DNA of 64,000 bases from Trochalopteron elliotii (lineage: Eukaryota > Chordata > Aves > Passeriformes > Leiothrichidae), in the NCBI GenBank assembly GCA_024734555.1, contig JANPWX010000449.1:5731066-5795065 (forward strand), in the 5' to 3' direction. This document shows positions 49,601 to 58,300 of this stretch, piece by piece. The position numbers and the translations under genes are program-made. The notes under the pieces were generated by a model. It was not told where the DNA came from. It made no database searches and saw nothing but the letters and a program-made list of their open reading frames with translations. Within the stretch, counting starts at the first letter, position 1, and the number at the start of each line of letters is the position of its first letter.

Positions 49601-52176
49601 TTTTCAATATAACAAATGTAGCTTGTTCCTGCTTTTTGGATTCTAGACTTATATCTGGGAATGAATTTCAATTTTTCATTGATCTTTTAAGAGACTGGCA
49701 GACAGCTATGTGCTTGCTTGTATGACATCAAACAGTATGAACAAGATCAGCACAGTCATTAGAACCCGACTTTGGTCTGCCAGCAAATGCTTCATTCCCT
49801 CTGTCAATCCAGTCTAGATTGGTCTATGCAGGAACATGCTATACTGTAAATACAGAGGGTCACCAAAAACACGTTACCAGTTTGTTACTGACCACTGGTT
49901 GTTATTGATTTGCTCCCTGGCCCTGCCCAGCTCTAACCAGCTCTTTCCAAAACCATGCTCAAGAGCAGTTTGAAGGGCAACTCACTTCACCAACTTTGTG
50001 CAAAAAGAGTAGTCTTAATGAAATCATTCCTTCCATTCCACACCGTCTCCTACAGGCCTTGTTTGATTGACAGCATCAGTCAAATAGCTTCAAAATCACA
50101 CTTTGAAAATATCCCAGGAGTGGGCTGTCACAGTTCTCAGGCATTCTTTTAAAACTTTCAAAATGAAAAAAATGTCTACAAAGTTAATTATCAAAATAAT
50201 AGTAATAAGAATGACAAAGAAGCAGGCATATGAGACAAAGGGGAACAAATGCAATTTTGTTTAGAGCCACTGAAGCTCACTGTGGTCATATAGGAACTGC
50301 AAGATTTGGCCCTCCAGGGTGATCACTGTTATTACTTTGATTACAGTAGCACAGGGCAACACCACACAGACTGGAACCTGTCTGCTTCTGATGGGAGTCT
50401 TCTGGCCTGAAGAGCTTACAGTCTAAATAAGACCAGGTAGACAAGTGGAGTAAGAAAGAAAGAAAGTACTTTTATTAGGGGCAGGAGAGATTAGAAAACT
50501 TGCCCAAGGACACATACGTTTGATAGATCCAGGGTTTAACCTAGATTGCCAGTATGGCACCTTGGTCATGAACGTTTCACCTACCTTCTTCTCAACTTGT
50601 GAATGCTTCTTCAGCTGAGATTTAAACTGACTACATCTCAGTAAAGCATCACCAGAAACATCCTGTTATACCATGTTTATTTTGACAGCTTTCACATAGA
50701 GAACATTTTCTATTGACAAAGTCCGAAGTGCACAGACAAAGAAACAAACACAAATTTGGGGGCAGGTGAAAGCTCCAAGCTCAAGAGCAGGCTACTGATT
50801 CACAAGGCTCTCTACAGCATTGGAAGTTTCAATGCATTTGTTTCAGCTTAAGTCCAAAAAACTTTAGAGTTTTAAACTTAGTCCAGCTATGTAATTTCAT
50901 ATATCCAGCAAAGTATTTCTCCATTTTGGGAGGGTAATAATAAGAGACATGGAACAGAAATTAATCAGAAAAAGAAAAGCAATACCAAATTATGGAAGAA
51001 AGAAATTGCAAAACTTAACTCAGTCCAGGTTCACATGCCACAGAAAACCATGACAAGTTTTAGATGTAAGTCATTGTTGACACATAATAATTAACCATGC
51101 TCATCATAAAATCCACTTTACTGAAATAAAAATTCGCAGTACAAAAATCCACTTGACACAAATGTTACTCATTAACATTCCCTCTATATCTTCCATGTAA
51201 GTATTACTTGTGAAAAGTGCCCAGTTGCAAATCTGAGAGGACACTGCCTCTCCCTTCACAATGTGCCAAAAGTCATACCTGTGGGAAGAAATTATAACCT
51301 TTAACAATAAACGGCTCATTTCCCAGCATAATTTCTATTAATGCCTCGACTTTTGCTTTTACTATCAATATAAACGATTGCACAAAGGGGAAATATGAGC
51401 TAGAAGCAAGGTCGAGGTGTCCTATATCTTGATAAGGCAGAGAGAATTCAACTAAGTCACTTTCAAGAGTCTTGTGAACTACCTTTCAGGCAGGTGAGCG
51501 CCTGGCTTTGTTTCCAAAAGCTGCCAGGATCCACTCAATTCCCCGTCGCCGTGGTCTCCCGGGTACCGGTGTTCAGCCCACACGCCATGCCAGCGGCACG
51601 GTGAAGCACAGAAGCGGCCTCCTCCTCCTCCCCGGGGAAGGAGAGGTGCCACGGGGAGCCGCAGCCGTGACTCAGAGCCGTCTCTGTCACAACACGCATT
51701 TCCCAAACGTCCCGATGCTTCAGGTGCCCGGCCGGACGGCTCCAGCGGCAGCCAGCGCTGGCGGCAGCCACTGGCACTCCCCGATGCCCCGGCAGGACCG
51801 CCGGGAGCTCAGCTCTCCCTGCCGCGCAGCACCGCAGCCCCATGCCGCCTTGGCTGGCGCAGACCCTTCCCGGCGGGACACCCACCCACCACCTCCTTTC
51901 CCTCTCTCCAGCCCCTTTCCCGCTCTCCCCGTCGGGACGAGAGTGTCTCCCCGCGTCGCCGGGCTGGGGCCGTGAGCCCTCCGCAAGCCCCGTTCCGCGC
52001 CCTCCACCTCCGCATGGGCGCGGTGGGCACCGACAGGACGGGGGTGAAAGCCGGTACCTGACTCTGTCCTTCTCTGCCCGCCGGAGCTCCGCGTCCCTCT
52101 GCAGCACCTGGAAAATCGCCCTGGCTTCCTCCTCGTTCAGAAAACTGAGATCTGGCCCCTGAGGCGCTGCGGTCAT
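17348..52176 (-). CDS. EXPH5: Exophilin-5 (Slac2-b), Rab27 effector, complete coding sequence
   Basis: Exons 52176-52058, 34869-34712, 30550-30406, 25825-25777, 24261-24135 and 22644-17348 join in phase into 5895 nt, 1964 residues plus stop; human EXPH5 has about 1989. The N-terminus carries the Rab27-binding SHD in two halves: residues 10-39 (LSFLNEEEARAIFQVLQRD) in exon 1 and the TGEWF helix (56-68) in exon 2. Exon 3 has the conserved FLGFRSPFAWLSSFRKS. The remainder is a long, serine-rich, apparently disordered tail with two IYYTLPR motifs (984-990, 1131-1137), a conserved block near 1826-1895 (YPSVEFGIFGKEQQ, RSLTEGRLWRPCL) and an acidic end (SDSDSDTTTDDEYYLDE). Family knowledge: a cytosolic Rab27 effector in vesicle and exosome secretion; human loss causes skin fragility. 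No frameshift or internal stop was seen. Confidence 0.96.
22926..22952. repeat. (GT)n microsatellite in EXPH5 intron 5
   Basis: About 12 GT units. It is the only recognisable element in this intron. Confidence 0.95.
24135..24261 (-). CDS. EXPH5: EXPH5 exon 5
   Basis: 127 nt. Acceptor AATTTTCAACAG, donor GTAAGT, phases 0 to 1. It encodes AEMCSSPMSTEKNG and ends LEWNEQLEKEIFS, which continues into VLSDLDDQLAQEQ of exon 6, as human ENEFFQVLDDLDSKLAQEQ does. Confidence 0.88.
25777..25825 (-). CDS. EXPH5: EXPH5 exon 4 (49-nt small exon)
   Basis: Acceptor CTCTGCCTACAG, donor GTAAGT, phases 2 to 0. It encodes YDSSASPSSKVEEMAT. Identity rests on strong splice sites and exact phase fit with its neighbours; sequence conservation with human is low in this linker. 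Confidence 0.75.
30406..30550 (-). CDS. EXPH5: EXPH5 exon 3
   Basis: 145 nt. Acceptor CATTTTTAG, donor GTGAGC, phases 1 to 2. It encodes KMSSRTNPQAQKN and FLGFRSPFAWLSSFRKS, matching the human SRMSFRSSFASLFSFRKS region. Too short and too long from any ATG-initiated frame to be found as a free-standing ORF; identified by homology and splice phase. Confidence 0.9.
31645..31800 (-). mobile_element. Ancient interspersed repeat relic in EXPH5 intron 2
   Basis: On the minus strand the order is CTGAAGAAGGGCTTGTGTGC, GGCTTGTCTGATATTAACAA, AGTTGGCTAAATAAAAGG, CTACCTGCAAGC, CCTAGACCATTCTGGCTA. From memory this resembles an old amniote repeat, common in turtles and crocodilians, with an AAGAAGAGCTCTGTG...GTTGGTCCAATAAAAG order. 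The family name is uncertain. Confidence 0.5.
32424..32992 (+). repeat. 5' LTR of the intron 2 retroviral element
   Basis: 569 bases from TGTGCTGGTTTTGGCTGG to GGTTAAACCACA. Late in the LTR is CCTATTAAACTGTCTTTATC, typical of avian LTR ends. Confidence 0.85.
33180..33600 (+). repeat. Degenerate ~50-bp tandem repeat inside the retroviral element
   Basis: Six or seven imperfect units, each with a TAAG.CCATG-like start, GGAGCAGGT or a similar middle and a CCTCTGAAGGCATTGTGGC-like end. The units drift in length, and no frame stays open across the block. Confidence 0.65.
33646..34196 (+). repeat. 3' LTR of the intron 2 retroviral element
   Basis: 551 bases from TGTGCTGGGTTTGGCTG to GGGGTCAAACCACA. 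A TATA-like CATATAAAATC lies at about 33900 and a purine-rich GAAGGAAGGAAGG stretch follows. Confidence 0.85.
34310..34495 (+). mobile_element. CR1 LINE 3'-end fragment in EXPH5 intron 2
   Basis: CR1 3' motifs are recognisable: CACTGGAACAGCCTCCTCAG, CTGAAGATCTTCTGATGTTC, TTCCAACC and the tail CTATGATTCTAACTATG. Diverged and short; about 100 bases from the retroviral element. Confidence 0.7.
34712..34869 (-). CDS. EXPH5: EXPH5 exon 2 (second SHD half, TGEWF motif)
   Basis: 158 nt. The acceptor ends TTTTTAG and the first base C completes a serine codon with exon 1; donor GTGAGT (phase 1). It encodes KLLKRKK, GLQGVTGEWFEEIKRRKF and MLKSPLEHQL, closely matching the human exon. Confidence 0.95.
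36320..36474 (-). CDS. EXPH5: Candidate alternative first coding exon of EXPH5 (exon 1b)
   Basis: An ATG at 36474-36472 in good context (GGG before, G after) opens 51 codons with no stop (MESNRCSPLSGV to PPSILDPL plus two bases), ending at donor TTTG|GTGAGG in phase 2, the phase needed to enter exon 2. A CpG island covers the sequence just upstream. The product would lack the first SHD helix but keep TGEWF. This is inference: I do not recall this N-terminus from other species, and the same donor could belong to an unrelated non-coding RNA. Confidence 0.4.
36420..36700. promoter_or_regulatory. Intragenic CpG island in EXPH5 intron 1
   Basis: About 280 bases of very high GC with dense CpG (CCCGCGGG, GGCGGCCGCCGG, GCCCGCGGCCGG) in otherwise AT-leaning intron. 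AT-rich TATA-like sequence (ATATAAAAA on +, TTTTTATAT on -) lies just outside at about 36739-36748. Candidate internal promoter for exon 1b or for a non-coding transcript. Confidence 0.65.
38493..39137 (+). mobile_element. Solo LTR of an endogenous retrovirus, perfect 5-bp target duplication
   Basis: 645 bases bounded by perfect 8-bp inverted termini, TGTCCTGG and CCAGGACA, and flanked by AATGC at 38488-38492 and 39138-39142. An AATAAA signal at about 39004 sets the orientation as +, antisense to EXPH5. No internal retroviral sequence remains, as expected after LTR-LTR recombination. It resembles LTRs I associate with passerine genomes. Confidence 0.9.
41078..41185 (-). CDS. EXPH5: Candidate in-frame cassette exon of EXPH5 (exon 1a')
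   Basis: 108 nt. The acceptor follows a good pyrimidine tract (TTTGTTCTTGCCCTTACAAC then ATTTCCTAG) and the donor is AAT|GTAAGT. Both ends are phase 2, so it fits between exons 1 and 2 without shifting frame, and all 36 codons are open (FPFQRKVSLYALAQEIRQKL, then GERSVGLDEGKQQL). It would separate the two SHD helices. The human protein as I know it lacks such an insert, and no cysteines suggest a zinc finger. Inference from sequence only. Confidence 0.45.
44798..44880. repeat. (AATAAC)n hexanucleotide microsatellite in EXPH5 intron 1
   Basis: About 13 units of ATAACA, slightly impure at the left end. Likely to vary in length between individuals. Confidence 0.95.
45000..45560. other. GC-rich, CpG-poor segment in EXPH5 intron 1
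   Basis: The segment is rich in CCTGGCC, CCCTGCC and CTGACCC words. A 251-codon frame is open on the + strand, but several minus-strand frames are open over the same bases, there are no splice signals that would link it to a gene, and the predicted protein is proline, serine, tryptophan and leucine-rich without a domain. Probably compositional; a decayed minisatellite is the simplest view. Confidence 0.5.
50318..50590 (+). mobile_element. Ancient MIR/CORE-type SINE relic in EXPH5 intron 1
   Basis: The order of motifs matches old amniote SINEs: ATTACAGTAGCACAGGG, GAAGAGCTTACAGTCTAAAT, AGACAAGTGG, AGAAAACTTGCCCAAGGACA, GATCCAGGGTTTAACC. Highly diverged; the exact family needs a library search. 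Confidence 0.6.
52058..52176 (-). CDS. EXPH5: EXPH5 exon 1 (first Rab27-binding helix)
   Basis: 119 nt, residues 1-39 plus two bases. ATG at 52176-52174; donor GTACCG (phase 2). It encodes DLSFLNEEEARAIFQVLQRD and ends AEKDRV, aligning with the start of human EXPH5 and of synaptotagmin-like SHD domains. An assembly gap lies 65 bases upstream. Confidence 0.95.
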
Positions 52177-52240
52177 GGCTTGGCTTATCGGCGGGCGGGC
52201 GGGCGGAGGCGGGCGGGCAGCGCTGACCCCCGCGGAGCGT

Positions 52241-52617
52241 NNNNNNNNNNNNNNNNNNNNNNNNNNNNNNNNNNNNNNNNNNNNNNNNNNNNNNNNNNNN
52301 NNNNNNNNNNNNNNNNNNNNNNNNNNNNNNNNNNNNNNNNNNNNNNNNNNNNNNNNNNNNNNNNNNNNNNNNNNNNNNNNNNNNNNNNNNNNNNNNNNNN
52401 NNNNNNNNNNNNNNNNNNNNNNNNNNNNNNNNNNNNNNNNNNNNNNNNNNNNNNNNNNNNNNNNNNNNNNNNNNNNNNNNNNNNNNNNNNNNNNNNNNNN
52501 NNNNNNNNNNNNNNNNNNNNNNNNNNNNNNNNNNNNNNNNNNNNNNNNNNNNNNNNNNNNNNNNNNNNNNNNNNNNNNNNNNNNNNNNNNNNNNNNNNNN
52601 NNNNNNNNNNNNNNNNN
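52241..52617. other. Assembly gap (377 N)
   Basis: A run of N in the EXPH5 promoter island, 65 bases upstream of the start codon. It hides the 5' UTR and transcription start. Confidence 0.99.
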
Positions 52618-53249
52618 CTCGAGGCACAAGCGATCAACTTCCGCGATTGAGTCGGGCGATGCGCTGAGCGCTCGGCGCCGTGTTTGCTTTGGCGCTGCCC
52701 GGAGAGCACACGCCCGCGCGGTGTGGGGGTGGCTGCTGTTCCCCCATGGCGCTGACGGCGCGGTTGCCGCCGGGCAAACCCCGCCACGTCTCTGCCCGGT
52801 TCTCCGTGGCACCGCCGCTCCGCCCGGGCGCTGCTCGGCCCCCGGCAGCCCCTCCGTGGAGCACGCTGCGTCTCGCCGCTGCAGGAGGACATGCCCGTAG
52901 TTTTGCGGTGTGGATGCAAAGCGGCGACTTTTCCACTAGGGAACAACAGAACTGTGTTTCCTATTTACTCTCCTTTAAGGTTTTCCTGAAGAAATAGTAG
53001 ATAACTCTTCTTGTTCTTGACCTGGGAGTTATAATCATATCTCAGAAGTAATTTCATCCTGATTCCATTCTAACAGGTCTAATGCAAGTCAGCTCTGTAT
53101 TGGTGGGAGCACCTCGAATTGCTGTGCCTTTCCAACGTATGTGTCTGACTAGTTTGCTGTATTCCTTGAAAACTTTGTAAAATGTCCTTTGAAATTTCTC
53201 CATCAAAGAAGAGCTTTATTCAGGGCTGAACTGCAGATAGAGAAGGAAA

Positions 53250-54392
53250 ATATGATTAATTATTTCAGGCTGAGAAAGTTGGGGCTCTCAAGTGTAGAAG
53301 AGAAGATTTGTTGCAGAGACCTTGTAACAACCGTTCAATACATGAAGGGGGCCTACAGGGAAGTCAGAGAGGGACTCTTCTTTAGGAGCTGTGCTGTAGG
53401 ACAAGGAGTAATAGGTACAGACTGAAAGAGGTGAAATTTAGGTTAGATACTAGGAAGAATATTTTTTACTGTGAGTGGTGAGGTACTGGAACAGGTTGCT
53501 CAGAGTGGTTGTGGATACCCCATGTAAGAAACAAAATGCCATTTTCTGAATTCAGTTAGATACTGTTTGCCTTGTCTCTAGTAGGGCTTTTTCTCTATCG
53601 TTTAGCTCAAACCTGTAAAGAAACAAAATAACAATTTCTAAGTTCAGTTTTGCCTTGCCTGTGGTGGGGCTTTTCTCTGCCGTTTAGCTCAGACTGATTG
53701 TTATGGTAATTGAAATACCTTCCCTAAATGTTTTGTTTGTCAAATATTAATTAACTGAAACCCCTTCCTTTGTGCCACTCCTGTCATAGCAACCATGGCT
53801 CAGGCCATAACAACGACTGGGGAACCTGGCACCGCCCCACATGCAGATGAAAAGACCTCAGGTGTCTGTGGGACAAAATTCGAACTTAAAACCCCTAAAA
53901 ACAACGAACCAACACAAACCAAAAACTAAAAATAACCACTCTAAGTCAGCAGAACCATGGAGAGCCTCACACCAACCAGATCTGAGTTCCAGCTTGTCAC
54001 CATAACTTCAGAAGTATCCAATACACAGGACTTCCCCAAGCTTTCCAATGAATCAGTGGGATTTTCCAGGGACCCCTGTGAGAAGGAACCCCCAGCTTGG
54101 CCGTGTGGAAGGGCTGATTGTCTCCTCCTCTGCATCGTCCATCGGGAACAGTGGTGGTGTGTGCAGCTCCTCGAGCCTCCACCTAGAGCTGATCTTAATA
54201 AAGGCATTAAAAAGGAGCCAGTCTCTTTGCCCATTTATTTTACCCCAGTCCTGGCAGTGTTGAAGGCCGGGTTGGACAAGGCCTTGAGCCATCTCATCTA
54301 GTGGGAGGTGTCTGTGCCCATGGCTGGGGGGGTTGAGACTGAGCGATCTTTAAGGTCCCTTCCAAAACCCTTAGTATTCTCTGATTCTATGA
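53250..54392 (+). mobile_element. CR1 LINE 3' end, interrupted by an LTR
   Basis: The left part (53250-53522) carries TTTAGGTTAGATACTAGGAA, TTTTTACTGTGAGTGGTGAG and GAACAGGTTGCTCAGAGTGG. The right part (54242-54392) resumes with CCTGGCAGTGTTGAAGGCC, CTAGTGGGAGGTGTCTGTGC, GATCTTTAAGGTCCCTTCC and the tail GATTCTATGA. Together they are one CR1 copy split at a single point. Confidence 0.88.
53523..54241 (+). mobile_element. Solo LTR inserted into a CR1 copy
   Basis: 719 bases beginning TGTAAGAAAC and flanked by ACCCCA at 53517-53522 and 54242-54247, a 6-bp target duplication; removing it restores a continuous CR1. The end is ATTTATTTT rather than the usual CA, so the boundary could shift by a base or two. 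AATAAA at 54197-54202 supports + orientation. Two similar ~85-base segments (from about 53526 and 53613), each containing AAACAAAAT and CGTTTAGCTCA, form a tandem duplication near the 5' end. Confidence 0.75.
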
Positions 54393-55235
54393 AAGAAAAC
54401 ACAATTTTTATTATGGCAAAGCAAGTCAGTGGAAAAAGGCAGGGCAGTGTGCAACAGGAGCTGGGCTGTGAGGCACACAGCCACCTTCCCACCCTGCAGC
54501 GGGTGACGTGGGGCTGCGGGGGAATGTTTCCCCACTAGGGAGTTGAGTGGTGCAAGTGGAAATAACAGCCTTAGAGCACAGCGGGAATAATAGGTTGCAG
54601 GAGATTCTTTGTTTTGGCAGAGCTGCTGGCATAATTTGTCTGACCCAAAGAGAAACTTACCTGACTCCTGGTAACCAAACAACAGAAGCAAGGCTGTGAG
54701 ACAATTGATGAAAACGTAAAAAAGCAAACTATGAAGAATTATTATGTTGCGAGCGTGTGTCTCCAACAGAGAAAAGACAGTGAATTTTTAATTGTGTATG
54801 GGAGATGGTTCTGGGCAAGGTCCAAACATTTCTAAGTTGTTTCTAAAAGTGCAAGAGCCACAGCTGTCTCTGGTGCACTAGGAGAACTTCTATCTAAGAG
54901 TAAATCTCCTGTCCTTCCCATTCTGTTGCAATAAGCATAACAGGGTGACTGTTTCACCAGCCAAAGCTGAGTGTATGGAGTTCTCCCAGGGACTCTCCCA
55001 GGGTGTGAATTAGACATCACTCTCCCTTTCTGACTGGCACCCACAGGATATCGGAAGTAGTTGCTCACTGTGCTTCTGCATCATGCTGGATCTGCTCCCA
55101 GAGCTGGGGCAGAGCATGGTAACATTTTTTTCTGTACATCCATTGCAGTGAAGGTCATCAATGCCCACACGTGCCTTAAAAACAATATTTCATCTTATTA
55201 GTGAGTTGTGGTCTTTTCACTTGTGCAGACTTACA
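54393..55235. other. Intergenic sequence without recognised features
   Basis: Nothing recognisable on either strand beyond short compositional open frames. Confidence 0.45.
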
Positions 55236-55318
55236 AGATGTCCCTGGTTATTGCAGGAGATTGGACTAGATGACCTTTAAAAGTCTCTTCCAAACCAAAC
55301 CATTCTGCGATTCTATGG
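55236..55318 (+). mobile_element. CR1 LINE 3' terminal fragment
   Basis: A short, severely truncated copy: TGGACTAGATGACCTTTAAA, CTTCCAAACCAAACCATTCT and the terminal repeat GCGATTCTATG. Confidence 0.8.
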
Positions 55319-58300
55319 TGAAAAATAAATACATACATAGAGAATATATAGGAAGGCTGTGCACTTCCTTATGGTTTTGCAAAGGAAGTTATGTACTACT
55401 GTTCTTACAAATAAAGGGTGGCATTTCCTCACAAATTTGGTGACTATCTATAATTGTATCTATCCTGGATGTAAGTCAAGAATGGACTTGTATTTCTAAG
55501 TTTCTGTCATTCTTTTTCTTCATTTCTAGAAATTGGATTAATTGGTGCATTTTTCTTTCCATCATTAAAATATGTGTTGCCACATTTTTAGTGCAGAGGG
55601 AAACAGGGACAAGATGTTAATGTATAAGTAATGTATACTCTTTCAGGTAATAAGAAAGAAATGTGTTTTGTTGTGTACAAAGCAATGGAATTGTTTGGAA
55701 GAGTGACAAGTACATACACTAATGGCTTTAGAGGGATGCTGCAAGACTTCACAATGATAATTATTTCAATGGCTTTTATCCAGAATATTTAGAGACTTGG
55801 GCATAGCCATTTGTATAATAAGAAGACCTTCATTTTACACAGCATCTTTGGTACTTCACATAAGCCTTACAAAATGTGTGTTGGACCAGGACTAGAAACA
55901 GCTCCTATCTATGGAGTCTTTTACCAGAAATTTATTTTGTGAAAAGTAACCACTTTTCCAAATGTCTTTTCATTACTCCACCTCGCAATTTCTGTATTTT
56001 CCATATACAGGTCATGATGGCAAGAAAACACTGCCCGTACTCCAGTATTTAGTCTCTAGCACCTTATGTGCTTTAATTTCTGCTCCATAAACCTAAGATA
56101 AGATACATGCTTCAAATTTTTTCCATGGTTTTTAACTAACAGCTGTTCCAGGAAGATACAGATGTGTTTCCTGTAAATAAGTAATGTTTTCCGGTTTAAA
56201 AAGCTGAAACAGAGGGCCAAAATGGCACCTGAGAAGCTGCAGACATGAGACATCATTAGTAATGTTAATTGCTGATGCCACTAAAGAGGATGCTGACACA
56301 CATACCTTAATTATAGGGCAAATTCTTCAAAAATTGCATTTCACAAATACTGCTGCACTAATGGGTGTTGCTAACTCCACTTATTCTTAGTGGAGAAGTT
56401 CAAAGTATAGGGTTCTGGAAAGCCAGAAGGATTGATTCTAAAAGTTGGTTTGTACCTAGGGAATTGAGAGGAATGCGCAGAAGGGCTGGGTAAATCTTGT
56501 AGCAAATGGCCTTGAGGCTTATATTAACCTTGGGGCTTGAAAGAACTGTAAGGTCTTGTCTGTTCCTGTTGCACTAATTACTGTCTAAATTGTCAGCCAG
56601 ATTAGTGAAGGCGGGTTTAATTAACTCCCTGCGTTAAGTGAGAATGGCTTCACGACAAGGCAAAGAATAAATGTGAAGCGTCTTTCATTTAAAATGTACT
56701 AAATCTGCTTATTGTTTTTGAAATAAATATTTCCAACACTAGGCTAGGTGAAAAATACTACTCAGAAGGATCATACTACTAGGAAGGACAAAAGCAGTTC
56801 CTCTCCTCTGTTTAAGAAGCCCATTGTTTATACCTCTGTTTATTCTAATAGTCATTATTTATTGATGTGTGATAACATCTGGAGATCCATCTGAGTTTCA
56901 GGAATATGGAGTCTTGCAGTGTATAGTTCCCACTGCCACAGCTCAGCATCTCCACTGAGCAGTGGGTGTCCTTCACGATCTTCCACTGGGCCCTCAACTC
57001 CCACTTCAAAAGAGCTTTGGAGTTTCATTTAGGCACTTCAATTGTGAAGTGGTATACTTTGAAGATTGCCTGGACATCAACATCCAAATGCTCTTTGTGT
57101 TTTTATAGCTGTTTGTGTGCTTCACAGCCTCTTGTGAGGCAAGGAGGGAGCCAAGACCAGGCTGAGCAGGCTGTGGGGCGCAGACCATCACTGACCACCC
57201 TGTGAACACCACAGGCAGCAGATCTGCTCCCACAGGGGCAGCCAATCTTCAAGGTTCAGTGTGTTCCCAAGTCATATCTTGCAGCCTGTGTGGCTGCAAA
57301 CTGCTCCTTTTCTCAATCTCTTCAAGCACTTCCTCTTGCTGAGTCTGTCATTCACCTGCTTCTTTTTTCCTCTCCATCCCTGGAGTGTGGGCTGCTCCCT
57401 TCCCCCCACTTTGAGACTCTGCTCTGCCCACAGAGCACATTTCCTCACCTTACAAGTGCTGCTTGCTGCTGCAGCTTCTTGCTCCAAGGCCTTCCTACCC
57501 CATACATTGTTAGTATGGACTCCTGAATTCGTTTCCTCTGCAGGATTGTTTCTGCTGAAATAGACTTGTTGATCCCTTAGAATGACATAAGGATGTCATA
57601 GCAAAATATGATCTGCTTTTTTCCTACCAGAAGAAAGGTAAGAGTAATGTCCCAAAAGCATGTTAGCATTGCATAGCAGCAAGGAAAGGTGGTCACGAGA
57701 GAGATCTCTGAAATGGTGGCTGCAGACTGACCCTGGCACTTTCAGACACTACCCTCTGTGTATTTGGGGCTGCTTTGGAAAATGAATCCATGACACCCCT
57801 TTGTTTTGCTTTTTTCTTATGAATGTCTGTCCTTCTTCCTCCCTTATTTTTAGGATTCAGTTAATCACTAATTTCTTTTGTAATACTCACTGGGACTGCA
57901 CTTTCTCTGGACTGAAGAGAAGAGAATATTTTGAGTAGGATCCTTCACAGAGCAAGACAGATTGGGTTTGTAAGGTGTTGCTGTGGGGGGCTGCAGCCCG
58001 GAGAGACATATGAAGCAGATTGTTACCTTTGCAGGTCTGGAATATAAAACCACTGCTTGGAATGGGAGGGCAAACATGTTTGGTTGAAATTATGCAGGGT
58101 TTCTGCTTTATTACAGGTCTCATGTCTTGACTGTCAGAGCCATAGGTTGGCTAGTACTGCATATGATATCTGTTCTCTTGGCAGAAACTAGGCAACCTTC
58201 TCTTCCTTCTTAACTAATATGTGCATAAACATAATCACCAGAGGCCAGTACCTGGGACATGGGAGAATTATACTTTTAATATATTTAGGTCATATGCCAG

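Larger units (their letters stand above)
51480..52900. promoter_or_regulatory. CpG-island promoter of EXPH5
   Basis: GC-rich, CpG-dense sequence around EXPH5 exon 1, split by a gap at 52241-52617. It includes a GGCGGGCGGGCGGGCGGAGG-like Sp1-rich stretch at 52190-52220 just upstream of the ATG. Open frames on both strands here are compositional. Confidence 0.75.

Noticed and set aside
51104..51319. 71-codon minus-strand frame with a good acceptor near EXPH5 exon 1
   Set aside because: The acceptor phase would suit exon 1, but I found no donor in the phase needed for exon 2. It may be conserved non-coding DNA; not supported as an exon.
51535..52946. Long open frames on both strands around the EXPH5 promoter
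   Set aside because: Same artefact of the gap and GC composition; only 52176-52058 is supported as coding.
53957..54301. 114-codon open frame in the LTR upstream of EXPH5
   Set aside because: It crosses the LTR/CR1 junction, so it cannot be an old gene of either element.
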